Source: JACRCT01 sp049841135
GTDB taxonomy: Bacteria; Myxococcota; Myxococcia; Myxococcales; UBA5297
Reading direction: 5' to 3'
Assembly (NCBI GenBank): GCA_049841135.1
Contig: JASGHK010000005.1
Span: 868,001 to 932,000 of the forward strand
Length of the DNA stretch: 64,000 nt
Below the pieces are notes generated by a model that saw only the letters and a program-made list of their open reading frames with translations, ran no database searches and was not told where the DNA came from. Position 1 is the first letter of the stretch. Each line of letters opens with the position of its first letter. Both the position numbers and the translations under genes were made by a program. Of this stretch, positions 40,400 through 50,055 are shown piece after piece.

Positions 40400-42515
40400 A
40401 TGGCATGGGCGTTGGTCGTCTTCGTGGTGCTGGCGGAGGTCCCGACCTCTGGAGCGCCGCTCGTCACCGCCGATGAACCGGTCGCCGGACCGAGCGCTCC
40501 GGCGGCTGCGACGCCCACGCCGGCAACTCCCACGGACTCGCCACCCGCGCAGCCCCCCGCCGTTGCGGAGCCGACCCCCGACGACTACCAGCAGCTGGCC
40601 GACGAGCTGGGGCTGCTGGAGCGGATCACCCAGACCCCGGTCGAGGTTGGCGCTGTGGGGACGGGCGACGACCTCTTCAAGACCCCGTCCAACGTGTCGA
40701 TCATCGACCGCGCGGCCATCGAGACCTACGGCTTCCGGACGGTCAGCGAGGCTCTGACCACGCTCGCCGGCGTGAGCGTGATGCGCACCTACCTCAAGCG
40801 CAACCTGCCCACCGTCCGCGGCGTCGTCCAGGACCTGTATGCCGACAAGGTGCTGGTGCTCGTCGACGGCGTGCCCTCGTGGCACGCGGTGACCGGGGAG
40901 GGAAACCTGGACCGGGTGGACCTCCGCGACGTCGACCGAATCGAGGTGCTCAAGGGCCCGGGTTCGGTGGTCTACGGGACCAACGCCTACTCCGGCGCCA
41001 TCAACCTCGTCCTGCGGCACCCGGAGGCCGGCACCCGCGGCGAGGCACGAGCGGAGCTCGGCAGCCTGCGACACCTCGGAGCGGGCGGCTCGTTCGGCCA
41101 CGGGGAGGAGAAGCTCAAGGTCTTCGCCGCGGCCAACGTCTGGGACGAGCGCGGGCAGCTCAAGGGCTTCACCGACGAGAGCGGCCTGTACGGCCTCGTG
41201 CCCCAGTACATGAAGGTGGCCAACGGCACCCTGCGCGCGAGCTACTCCGGCCTGGGCGGAGAGCACTCGCTGCTGCTCAACGGCTACGCGGTGCACGAGA
41301 GCACGCTGGGCGTCACGCCGCTCTACTCGCAAGGGGCGGGCAGGGACCACTTCCTGGAAGGCTGGCTGGCGAATTACCAGTTCGAGCACCGCATCGGCGA
41401 GGAGGGCGGGGTTCGCGCCGCGGCGAGCTTCGACTGGAACCACCGCGACTTCCCGCGCACCGGGGACGACAGCGAGCGCGCCAACGTCGTCGGCTACCGC
41501 CTCGAGGGCCTCGTGCAGGGACACTACTCGCCGACGAAGTGGCTGGAGATCCAGGCCGGCGCCGACCTCGACTACCGCTACGCGCTCGCCTACTCGAACT
41601 ACCGGACGCTGACCCGGGAGGTCATCACCACCAACAACATGTCCGGGCAGAACGTGCTCGAGGGCTCGGTGCTCGGGCAGCTGCGGCTGTCGTCCTCGCC
41701 GCTGTGGACCGGGATGCCGCTCGAGCTGCTGGTGGGCGTGCGCTACACCAACAACGCCCACTTCGGGGACAACGTCTCCGCCCGCGGGACCCTGGCCTGG
41801 GCATTCTCCGAGCACTCCAGCGTCAAGCTCGTGGCCGCGCAGTCGTTCCGTGCGCCCACCCTGTTCGAGATGAGCTTCCAGACGCCGAACCTGACCGTCC
41901 GCGGCAACGAGGACCTCAAGCCGGAGACGAGCAATTCGATTCGAGCTGGTCTGGCTGGGCGGCTTCCAGAAGCTCTTCGCCCACGTCGCGGCCTACTACG
42001 CCACCTACGACGACAAGATCTTCCGCGTCCGCTACGCGCCCAACGACCCCAAGGACAAGTCGCTCGTCTACGTCAACGCCAAGAGCGGCTTCAAGGGCTG
42101 GGGCGGCGAGGTGGAGGTCCGCTACGAGGACCCGGACGTCGTCAACGCCTTCGCCAGCTACGCCTACGAGCACGGCTCCGACGACGACCGGGAGCCGGGC
42201 ACCGACCACTACAACTTCAAGTACGTCGCCGAGCACACCGCGGCGTTCGGGCTGGCGCGGGCCATCGGTCCGGTCACTCCCTCGACGGTGGTCCGCCTCA
42301 TCTCCACCCAGGGCGCGCCGCTGCAGTCGCTTCCGCTGGCGGTGACCTGGGACGCCTCGCTCGCGCTGAAGCTGGGGCCGACCACCCACACACTCCACGC
42401 CGAGAACATCCTCGGCAGCGATGCCATGGTTCCCGAGTACGTGCGGCGCAACCTGAACGCGCTGCCGTCTGGGGTCGACCGGCGGATCACCTACACCTTC
42501 GCCTGGTCGCTCTAG
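40400..42515 (+). CDS. TonB-dependent outer-membrane receptor (frameshifted)
   Basis: About 705 residues. Signal peptide-like start MAWALVVFVVLAEVPTSGAP, then an Ala/Pro-rich linker. The plug domain follows (NVSIIDRAAIETYGFRTVSEAL, DRIEVLKGPGSVVYGTNAYSGAINLVL). The beta-barrel runs from ~200, and the last strand ends in aromatic residue motifs (RRITYTFAWSL). The frame changes near 41935 (KPETSNS / FELVWLGGF); barrel pattern continues on both sides. TonB receptors import siderophores, cobalamin or other large ligands. No adjacent TonB or ABC genes give the substrate. Confidence 0.9.
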
Positions 42516-42520
42516 CCGTT

Positions 42521-42604
42521 CCGCGAGCCTCACCCCCTGCCCCCCTCTCCGGCTTCGCGGAGAGGGGGAACTCAGACTTGCGTCCATAGCGAGACGGTCG
42601 CGCC
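42521..42604. repeat. REP-like dispersed repeat, copy B
   Basis: Second copy of the element at 36242, six bases after the receptor stop: ccgcgagcctcaccccctg, hairpin ctctccg-gcttcg-cggagag, then ccatagcgagacggtcgcg. The hairpin could end transcription of the receptor gene. Confidence 0.8.
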
Positions 42605-42752
42605 GGCACGTGCGCGAGGACTTCACCTAGCAATTCCAGCAGGTTGGACGGCCCGATTGACGTCCCGTGAAAAAGGGCTTGCGTTCTGAGAGCCTGTGTA
42701 GGATAAGGCGTATCTCAAGTTTGAGCTACGCACGGTTTCCCGGAGCCCTCCC

Positions 42753-44223
42753 ATGAACGCGCTGAAGCCAGTCAGCCTGACGGTGCTCGTGGCGTTCGCC
42801 GCCGGCTGCGCCGGTGAAGCCTTCGTGGACTCGGGCGAGGAGATCCTGGGCTCGGGCGCTCCGCTCGTCGGCGTGGACGGCTCCAAGGACGGGTCGGACA
42901 CCGGCTGCAACGTGGTGCTGCGCTCCATGAAGCGCATCCCCAACAACACGGGCGGCTACGTGACCGCCGGCAGCGGCAGCAACTGGGTCTGGCGCGCGAC
43001 CCTCGACGTCTCCGACGCCGCCGTCGCCGAGAACCTCCCGGTCGCCGTGCTCTACCAGCGCTCCCAGACCTGGCGCAGCAAGACCGCCACCAAGACCACC
43101 ACTGCCTCCGGCGGCTTCACCCGGTACGAGGTCGACGTCTGGGAAGACATGCCGAGCGAGGGCATGAGCGGCACCGCGCTGATGAGCACCCGCGTCCCGG
43201 TCATCCCCTACCTCGCGCTCGCCCAGGGTGGCCGGCTCTTCGACCACAACCGCATCGCCGACCCGACGGCCTCCTACGTCATCAGCGGCCAGGCCGGCCT
43301 GCAGATCGCCGAGGACGCCAGCGTCTGCAAGCCCGCGGCGAACGTCCCCGTCCGCGACGGCGCCACCGTGCGCTTCTCCACGGGCGGCGTCGAGACCGCG
43401 GGCACGCTCGCCGGCAACCAGCCCCTGACCGTCGAGTACGCGCTCGAGCGGCTGCCGCACTGCCGCGGCACCCACAACGGCTTCCCGGCCTGGGACCTCA
43501 TCGCCTATGCCCGCTTCCTCCCCTCCGGGACGGTCGCCGAGGGCAGCGTGCGCGCGTTCGTCACCAACTACGGCACGCCCACCAACGAGGCCTACGCAGT
43601 GCCCTTCACCACCACCGTCCCGGCCGGCACGAGCCGCGTCGAGCTTCTGGTTCCGCAACTACTCCGGCGCCGGCAGCAACTGCGAGGTGTGGGACTCGAA
43701 CAACGGCCACAACTTCGGCTTCGACGTCGTCGGCGCCATCGGGTGGATTGGTGGAGCGGACGTGGCCATCAGCCGTGGCGGCGCCGGCCCCTGCGACGGC
43801 AACGCGATGGGCGAGGGCTTCAGCTACGACACCTGGACCCGCCAGCGCGCCGCCTACCGCAACGTCTGCTTCCAGGTCTGGAAGGCCGGCGTGACCGACT
43901 GGGCCAACCCCGACGTCTGGCGCCAGCTCGACGTGCAGGTCCACTACCGCTTCGGCAAGGACCTGCCCTGGCAGACCGCCTACGTCCCCACCTTCGACCG
44001 GGTCGGCAACAACCAGCGCTACAAGCTGGACCTCTCGGCGCTCGACCCCTTCCGCCCCTACTACTGCACCACCGAGCCGTACGCGAAGAGCGCCGACGGC
44101 CAGTACGACCAGGCGACGATGGAGTTCTACCTCGTGGCCAACGGCACCGAGCTGAAGAAGGCCGACGGCACTCCCTTCGTCGGCACCTTCCTCGATTACT
44201 CCACCAACCACTGTGTGAAGTAG
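42753..44223 (+). CDS. Secreted lipoprotein, uncharacterised (frameshifted)
   Basis: About 490 residues. The signal ends VLVAFAAGCAG, a probable lipobox. The chain is rich in Asn/Gly/Thr beta patterns (TGGYVTAGSGSNWVWRATLDV, then VTNYGTPTNEAYAVPFTT). The frame changes near 43650 (SRVE / FWFRNYSGAGSNCEVW). The second part has paired Cys and aromatic-rich strands (NGHNFGFDVVGAIGW, PWQTAYVPTFDRVG). It looks like an all-beta extracellular protein; I do not recognise the family with certainty. Confidence 0.7.
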
Positions 44224-44240
44224 CCAGCTGGGGAGCGGGT

Positions 44241-44266
44241 GCGCCGGGGACGGGAAGACCCGGCGC
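44241..44266 (+). terminator. Hairpin after the secreted lipoprotein gene
   Basis: GCGCCGGG (44241-44248) pairs with CCCGGCGC (44259-44266) 17 bases after the stop, followed by the T/C-rich gccttctctcct. A Rho-independent terminator is plausible. Confidence 0.55.
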
Positions 44267-44306
44267 GCCTTCTCTCCTGAGTCCACTCGGGCTCGGGAGA
44301 GAAGTT

Positions 44307-44335
44307 GCGGCGACGAGCCCAAGGCTCGTCGCCGC
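44307..44335. terminator. Strong 13-bp perfect hairpin
   Basis: GCGGCGACGAGCC (44307-44319) and GGCTCGTCGCCGC (44323-44335) pair perfectly around CAA, followed by tcttatctt. Likely a second terminator, just upstream of the next gene. Confidence 0.65.
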
Positions 44336-44372
44336 TCTTATCTTGCGGGAGGACGGACCTGGGTCTGGCATC

Positions 44373-45188
44373 GTGCCCGACGTGACCGCCGCCGCCCTCC
44401 CCTCCTGCGCGACCCACCGCGACCAGCCCGCCTCGGGAACCTGTGCGCGGTGCGGGGCGTTCTTCTGCGAGCTCGACGCCAGGCAGGTGGAGGGCCTGCG
44501 CTACTGCGCCACCTGCGCGGTCCATCCCGAGATCGACCGGCTGGGGGCCTTCCAGCGCGCATGCTGGGGGAAGCGCGACCTGGGCGCCTGGATGATGGGC
44601 GGGTTCGGTGCCCTGGCGCTCCTGCTGACCCTCGCCTTCGCGGCCCGATTCGCCCTGCGCTCCGACCGCGGCACCTGGGACAACGTCTTCGCTTCCCTCT
44701 TCGTCATCGTCGCCCTGCTCTTGCCGGGCGTCATCGGGGTGCTCTTCGCGCTGGGCTTCCGCTCCGCGCGTTGGTTCGTGCTGGCCTACCCCGTGCTGCT
44801 CGAGCTCACCCTCGTCTCCAATGGGATGGGTCTCGCGAGCCTGCTCGTGACCGGGCTGCCGATGGGTTTCGCCTTTGGCCTCTTCTTCGACGCCCGCAAC
44901 AAGCTGTTCTTCCAGATCCCCATCAGCGAGCAGCAGCTGCGCTCGCTCTACGACGCCCACCGCAACAACCGCACCGCACGGACCGGCTTCGCGCTCTCCT
45001 TCCTGGGCCTGGTCCTCTTCCCTGTGGCTCCCGTCGCGCTCGCGGTCTCCATCGGCGGGCTGTTGCAGGTCGATCCCACCGCGCGCCCGCCCATCGGCCG
45101 CAAGCGCCAGGCGATCGCCGGGATCGCCCTGGGCGCGCTCGGCACGGTGCTGGGGGCCTACCTCCTCTTCCGCCTGCTCGGCCCTTGA
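44373..45188 (+). CDS. B-box-type zinc-finger polytopic membrane protein
   Basis: About 271 residues. The N-terminus has a small zinc-binding module like the B-box found in bacterial membrane proteins: CATHRDQPASGTCARCGAFFC, then CATCAVHPEID. It is followed by about five hydrophobic helices (FGALALLLTLAFAARFAL, VIVALLLPGVIGVLFALGF, and others) and a final helix GIALGALGTVLGAYLLFRLL. GTG 44373 or 44382 are possible starts; no good ribosome site is close. Function unknown; a membrane-embedded sensor or scaffold is possible. Confidence 0.7.
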   Translation: MPDVTAAALPSCATHRDQPASGTCARCGAFFCELDARQVEGLRYCATCAVHPEIDRLGAFQRACWGKRDLGAWMMGGFGALALLLTLAFAARFALRSDRGTWDNVFASLFVIVALLLPGVIGVLFALGFRSARWFVLAYPVLLELTLVSNGMGLASLLVTGLPMGFAFGLFFDARNKLFFQIPISEQQLRSLYDAHRNNRTARTGFALSFLGLVLFPVAPVALAVSIGGLLQVDPTARPPIGRKRQAIAGIALGALGTVLGAYLLFRLLGP

Positions 45189-45194
45189 CGCTCA

Positions 45195-46394
45195 TCAGGG
45201 CAGCGGGCCGGTGTCACCGTAGTCGGCGATCTTGTCCTCGAGCTTGCCGCGGCAGGGGTGCTCGTCGTCGCTCTCGGGGAACCAGGCGAGGCCGTTCTTG
45301 TACTCGTAGAGCGCCTTCTTCGGGTCCTTGAGCTCCTCCCAGCGCTTGGCCGTCATCAGGATCTTGGCGCAGCGCTGGTCGAGCTTCCCGGTCGGTGTCG
45401 CGCAGCGTGGACTGGGCGAGCGTGTAGAGGCTGGGCTTGTTGTTCTCGAGGTTCTCGAGGAAGAGCAGGCAGGTGTGGAGCGCCTTCCAGGCGAGGAAGG
45501 TGTTCTCGGCGGCGATGCCCTTCTTCTCCAGGAGCTCCATCGCGAGGTCGTAGGCCTTCTTCGCCTCGCGCACGCACTCGTCGCCGGAGCACGCTGGCAG
45601 CGGGCGGATGTTGAGCCTGACCTTGCCGATGGCCCAGGCGACCTGGTTGGCCGGGTTGTCGGCGTGGTCGAAGACGATCTCGTTGACCTCGCCCTTGCGC
45701 AGCAGCTTCCTCGGCAGCTTGAAGCGCTGGACCTTGGTGTAGTTGCCCAGGCTCGGCGCCACGTAGCCCACGTGCACGCCGTTGAGCGAGATTCGACCTC
45801 CTCCTTGCCGTCCACGCCCTGGGGCTCGAAGGCGAGGTAGTAGACGACCGGGATCGACTCCATGTAGTCGAAGACGAAGTGGAGCTCGTCCTTGGCCTGC
45901 TTGGTGATGCCAAGGTCGGCGCCGTACCCGAAGACGTCCTTGCTCTTCGACTCGCTGATCGGGAACTGGTGGTGGGAGACGTCGGCGATCGCCAGGTCGA
46001 CCGTCTCGGTCTTCGTGATCTGCCAGGCCGTCAATCCGAGCCCCACGAGGACCAGGACAGAGGCCGCGGCCGCCATCGCGGCCCTGACCGGCTTGGGCGC
46101 CTCGATCACGAAGACCTTGAGCCGCCCGACCAGCCCGGTGTTCTCGCGCCGCAGGCGCGCCCGCTCCGAGGCCTTGGCGACTCGCCGCGGACTGGCCAGC
46201 GGTGCCCTCTGCGCAATCGACGCTCCGACCTGGTGCATGGCGACCTCCAGCTGCGCCTCCCGCTCGAGGCGGCGGGCGCATTCGGGACAGCGACCGACAT
46301 GGCCTTCCAGCTCCGTGCAGGCAGCGGCTTCCAGCTCCCCGGCGACCCAGAGGAACAGCGCCTCGTCCGACAGGTGCGCCTGGGTCTCAGTCAT
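45195..46394 (-). CDS. Membrane anti-sigma factor (two compensating frameshifts)
   Basis: About 400 residues from ATG 46394. The N-terminus has the zinc anti-sigma motif, LEGHVGRCPECARRLE (HxxxCxxC), and a single membrane helix at ~110 (AAAASVLVLVGLGLTAW). The C-terminal part, outside the membrane, is beta-rich then helical (VQRFKLPRKLLRKGEVNEIVF, then KKAYDLAMELLEKKG). The frame leaves at ~45790 and returns at ~45390, so start and stop are in the same frame. It overlaps the sigma-factor gene by 8 bases, the usual arrangement for a sigma/anti-sigma pair. Confidence 0.85.
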   Translation of the reverse strand: MTETQAHLSDEALFLWVAGELEAAACTELEGHVGRCPECARRLEREAQLEVAMHQVGASIAQRAPLASPRRVAKASERARLRRENTGLVGRLKVFVIEAPKPVRAAMAAAASVLVLVGLGLTAWQITKTETVDLAIADVSHHQFPISESKSKDVFGYGADLGITKQAKDELHFVFDYMESIPVVYYLAFEPQGVDGKEEVESRSTACTWATWRRAWATTPRSSASSCRGSCCARARSTRSSSTTPTTRPTRSPGPSARSGSTSARCQRAPATSACARRRRPTTSRWSSWRRRASPPRTPSSPGRRSTPACSSSRTSRTTSPASTRSPSPRCATPTGKLDQRCAKILMTAKRWEELKDPKKALYEYKNGLAWFPESDDEHPCRGKLEDKIADYGDTGPLP

Positions 46395-46971
46395 GGCCCT
46401 GCTCCTCGCCCTTCGCCTCCGGGCCGGACGGGCCGACCGCCTCGCGTAGCCTCTTGCGCACCTCGGTCAGCACCTGCCTGACCCGCTGCAACGACAGCCC
46501 CGTCCTCTGCGCGATCTCCGCGTGCGCCATCCCCGTCCCCTCGTAGGCGAGCCGAAAGACCTCACGCGCGGAGCCGGAGCAGGCCTCCAGCTCCTGCTGG
46601 GCGCGCTCGAGCTGCTGCTTGCCGAGCGCACGCGCCTCCGGATCCGCCGCCCCGTCCGCGACCTGCGCCGCCTCGTCGAGCTGCAAGGTCATCCCGCCCG
46701 CCCTCCTGGCCTCCTCGCGCCAGAGGAAGATCGCCTGGGCGATCGCGAGACCAGGAAGGAGCAGCGCCTGGAGCTTGCCCGCGCGCTGCTGCTCGACCAG
46801 ACGCATCCAGGCCGCCTGCGCCAGGTCCTTGGCCTTCTCGAGCGGCACGCCCCGAGCCACCAGCGCCACCGTCACCGCGCGACCGTGCCGTGCGACGAGC
46901 GCGTCCCAGGCCTCGCGGCTCCCGCGAAGCGCCTCCTGCTCGGCCTGGCCCGGCGCGCGGCTCTCCGTCAT
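46387..46971 (-). CDS. ECF-like RNA polymerase sigma factor
   Basis: 194 residues. Sigma region 2 (WDALVARHGRAVTVALVARGVPLEKAKDLAQAAWMRLVEQ) and region 4 with its helix-turn-helix (GTGMAHAEIAQRTGLSLQRVRQVLTEVRKRLRE) are recognisable. Region 2 is somewhat divergent. It precedes and overlaps the anti-sigma gene, so its activity is probably held by that membrane partner. Targets unknown; its own promoter may be autoregulated. Confidence 0.88.
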   Translation of the reverse strand: MTESRAPGQAEQEALRGSREAWDALVARHGRAVTVALVARGVPLEKAKDLAQAAWMRLVEQQRAGKLQALLLPGLAIAQAIFLWREEARRAGGMTLQLDEAAQVADGAADPEARALGKQQLERAQQELEACSGSAREVFRLAYEGTGMAHAEIAQRTGLSLQRVRQVLTEVRKRLREAVGPSGPEAKGEEQGHD

Positions 46972-47163
46972 CCGCCCTCGCTTCTCGCTTCTCGCTTCGC
47001 CCGCTCACCTCTTGAACGGGCCGAGGCCCGGCGACATATCGCTGTGCGCCTCGGTCATGAAGCGAGCCCACCAGCACCTGCGCCAGAGGGCCTCACCGCC
47101 AAGGGCTTGCTCTTCGCCAACCACGGGAATTCTTTGACGATGCCTCGATGGCTCCGACCCCGC

Positions 47164-48687
47164 TCACGGGCCTGGTTTTGCCATCGCCTCCTCGAACCTC
47201 GCGGCGAAGCCCGGGGCGGGCTCGCATCGCTCGGCGAACAGCTCGACGTCCCAGTGGCTCGCCTTGGCGGCGACGAGGTCGCGCAGGAGCACGTCCTCAC
47301 CCTCGCAGCGCGAGATGGCGCAGCTCGCCGCCAATCGCCGCGGGTCGGGGACCGAGGGGAACCGCCCGGCCCAGTCCTTCAGGCGCTTGCGCAGCATGGC
47401 GAGGGCATCCCGGTCGCAGCTCGTGGTGAAGAGCGCGGCGGCGGCGACGTGGACTCCGCGGCAGTGGCGCGGGACCACGCCGCCCTCGTGCGGGAACCTG
47501 CAGGACGCACCGCGGAACGCGCTGTCGTGGTCGAAGGTCGCGACGGCGAAGGCCCGGAGCTTCTCTGGCGTGGCGCAGGAGGAGACCAGTGCGATGGCGT
47601 CGGCGCCGGCGTCGCCCTCTTCGGTGAAGAACGGCCCGCCGTTCGCGGCGAGCGATGGGAGGTACGCGACCACCCGGTCGCACAGCTTGCGGTCCGCGAC
47701 CTGGGCGGACAGGACCGCCGCCCACTTCGTCAGGGTCGCCGGGCAGTCCTTGCGCGCCTCGCAGCGGACAAGGATGGACTCGACGGCCTGCTGCGCCGCC
47801 GCGGGGTTGCGCGCGCGCTCCAGCATGTCGTCGATCCAAAGCGGCGAATGCGCGGGAAGCTCGCCGCTCTCGGGCGGGACGAGCCCCTCGAAGAGCGCTG
47901 CACTGGCGGCGGGCCCCCGGTCGGCGTCTTCGAGGCCTTGGGCCAGGGCAGTACAGTCCTCGGTGACTCCGCAGGAATTCCTCGCCAGGGCGAACCGGAC
48001 CGCCGCGTCCAGGCGCAGCCGCTCGTGCACCGCGACGACATAGGGGGCCTCGAACGAGCTGTCCATCCCCGGGCCGCGCCCGGAGACCACCACGGCGGTC
48101 GACCTCGACCATTGCAGCGGTGAGGAGAGCCCCTTGAGGAGCCACTCGTCGAGCGACGGGAGCGCCGCCAGCGCAGCCTTGCAATCGGCCACCGCGACGC
48201 CTCGCTGCGATACCGCCACCGCCCGCTGCGTCACGTAGATCGCGCGCCACGGGACCTGCTCGACCACTCCGCCGTCGGGGACGGCCGCGCTGGGCAACCG
48301 GGTGCGCCAGGCGACGATCCGCCGGCCGGCGTCCTGGCAGTGCTCGAATTCCGAGTCCTCGCGCCAACGCCGTGCAGCCTCTCCGTCTTCGCCGAAGCCC
48401 TGCTCATCGAGGACGAGCGCGACGTCGCTGGGCAACCCCGGGCCCTTCGGGTACGCGCGCAGCTGCGCCGCCCAGCGGGTGGAGGGAAAGGGGTGGCTTG
48501 GGGATCTCGGCGGTGTCGACGCGGTGGTGGCGGCCTTGAAGGCGAGCTCGAGCGGGTCGAGCCGCTCTTCGCCGAGACTTCGCTCTCGGGTCTCGGTCTT
48601 CTCCTGGAACGCGCATCCCCAGAGGCCCCAACAGCTGAGGGCGTAAGCCATGACGGGCAGCGGGAGGCGACGCAGCGGGCGGTCCAT
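47164..48687 (-). CDS. Uncharacterised exported (lipo)protein
   Basis: 507 residues. ATG 48687 gives a signal-like start (LPLPVMAYALSCWGLWGCAF) with a possible lipobox Cys; a longer frame to 48777 has no such signal. The mature protein is all-helical in character and contains spaced Cys pairs (FEHCQDAG, CGVTEDC, CEARKDC, SSCATPEK, SCDRDA, CAISRCEGED), suggesting disulfides. No known domain. It is divergent from the lipoprotein gene at 48832. Confidence 0.65.
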   Translation of the reverse strand: MDRPLRRLPLPVMAYALSCWGLWGCAFQEKTETRERSLGEERLDPLELAFKAATTASTPPRSPSHPFPSTRWAAQLRAYPKGPGLPSDVALVLDEQGFGEDGEAARRWREDSEFEHCQDAGRRIVAWRTRLPSAAVPDGGVVEQVPWRAIYVTQRAVAVSQRGVAVADCKAALAALPSLDEWLLKGLSSPLQWSRSTAVVVSGRGPGMDSSFEAPYVVAVHERLRLDAAVRFALARNSCGVTEDCTALAQGLEDADRGPAASAALFEGLVPPESGELPAHSPLWIDDMLERARNPAAAQQAVESILVRCEARKDCPATLTKWAAVLSAQVADRKLCDRVVAYLPSLAANGGPFFTEEGDAGADAIALVSSCATPEKLRAFAVATFDHDSAFRGASCRFPHEGGVVPRHCRGVHVAAAALFTTSCDRDALAMLRKRLKDWAGRFPSVPDPRRLAASCAISRCEGEDVLLRDLVAAKASHWDVELFAERCEPAPGFAARFEEAMAKPGP

Positions 48688-48831
48688 GGGGCGCAAGGAT
48701 AGCGAGTCTGCGCGGGAATTCGGGGCGCTGGCCCCCCAAGACCCCTGGCTGCCCCGAGTGATCTCGGGCAGGAACATCGGCTAGAACCTGAGGCGGCCTG
48801 TCGCCCCGAACCTGCCTTCACCTGGACTGCC

Positions 48832-49926
48832 ATGCGTCTCGTTCCGTCACGCCACCGCCGGATGCTCGGGCTGGTGCTCGCGGCCGTGCCGCTGCTGGCG
48901 ATGGGCTGCAAGCGCGACTCGAAGCCGCGCGTCCCTCCGGCCTCGGCTCGGCCCGCCGAGAAGCTCGACCTCTCCGCTCTGCCGATGGCCGAGGCCGTCA
49001 CCCGGGCCGAATGCCTCAGCTACTTGAAACGAGGCGTCGTCGAGGACCGGGGGCCCGCCCCCACCTCCTTCGACCTCTGCCTCGCGATCGAAGGCCGGTC
49101 GTTGCGCCGGCACTTTCCGGAACCCATCCCAGTAGGACGCTTTCCGAAGCTGCAGTCCTGTCTGGAGTCCTTTGCTCAGCGAGCGGTCCTGGACGTGCGT
49201 CCGGTCTCGGACTGCTGGACGAGTCCCGAGAGCTTCTCGCCGCTTGCCCAGCCGGGCGAGCACTGCCTCTCGGACGCGCACTGCGCGAGCGGTGGATGCA
49301 AGGTCTCCGACGACGGCTGCATGGCTCTCTGCGATCCCGCATCCCCTCGCAGGCTGATCGTGCACCGCGTCGATGGGGAGCCTTGCGAGACCTCGGACGA
49401 CTGCGCCGAGGGGCTGTTCTGCCCGACGTCGCAGCCGCGGACGTGCCAGCCCGCCCACCGACTCCGGGAGCCGTGCTCAAGCCTCGACAAGCTTCACCGC
49501 GAATGCGACCCAACGACGTCCTGCATCGAGGGCTCTTGCCAGCCCAGGCGGTCCGAGGGGCAGCGCTGCTCCCTCGGCGTCGACTGCGTCCAGGGCCTCC
49601 GCTGCTTCGAAGGGCGCTGCTTGCCACGCCGCGTGCTCGGAGAATCCTGCGCGGGGCTCTTCGACTGCTACGTGTGGCTGCGCTGCGCCGAGGGCACCTG
49701 CCGGAACGACACCGCGAAGGTCGGGGATTCGTGCAGAGGCGCAGGTCTCAATCCATGCGGAGTCGGGCTCTACTGCGAGCTCGGCACCAAGCGCTGCAGC
49801 CTGGTGAAGGGCCCGGACGAGCGGTGCAGCAGCCACGACGAGTGCGCCTCGGGGTTCTGCCGGGAGACCACGCCGGAGCGGGAGCAGCGCACCTGTGCGG
49901 CGCCCTGCACCACGCGCACGCCGTGA
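48832..49926 (+). CDS. Cys-rich (dickkopf-like) lipoprotein
   Basis: 364 residues from ATG 48832. Signal LVLAAVPLLAMGCKR with lipobox Cys. After a ~100-residue helical region come six or so Cys modules of the form GexCxxxxDCxxGLxCxxGxCxP (as in GEPCETSDDCAEGLFCP and GQRCSLGVDCVQGLRCFEG), resembling the dickkopf N-terminal Cys region that is common in myxobacterial surface proteins. Related to the protein at 14851-15735. Function unknown. Confidence 0.8.
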   Translation: MRLVPSRHRRMLGLVLAAVPLLAMGCKRDSKPRVPPASARPAEKLDLSALPMAEAVTRAECLSYLKRGVVEDRGPAPTSFDLCLAIEGRSLRRHFPEPIPVGRFPKLQSCLESFAQRAVLDVRPVSDCWTSPESFSPLAQPGEHCLSDAHCASGGCKVSDDGCMALCDPASPRRLIVHRVDGEPCETSDDCAEGLFCPTSQPRTCQPAHRLREPCSSLDKLHRECDPTTSCIEGSCQPRRSEGQRCSLGVDCVQGLRCFEGRCLPRRVLGESCAGLFDCYVWLRCAEGTCRNDTAKVGDSCRGAGLNPCGVGLYCELGTKRCSLVKGPDERCSSHDECASGFCRETTPEREQRTCAAPCTTRTP

Positions 49927-50055
49927 CTCGCATCGGGCCGGCCACCTGGCGGCAGCGCGGTCTGCCCAGCGGAGAGCGAAAATTTCACTTCGTTAGGCTG
50001 TGCGTCCGGGCCAATACTCTCAGCGCGCACCCCCCTCGCCACCTTCGAGGAAGAG

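Noticed and set aside
42650..42720. Promoter with TTGCGT and TAGGAT before the lipoprotein at 42753
   Set aside because: The spacing of 14 is too short for a normal sigma-70 site.
49988..50008. ttcgttaggctgtgcg resembling the retron branch site region at 3107
   Set aside because: No a1/a2 pair, msd hairpin or RT nearby; a chance match of ~15 bases.
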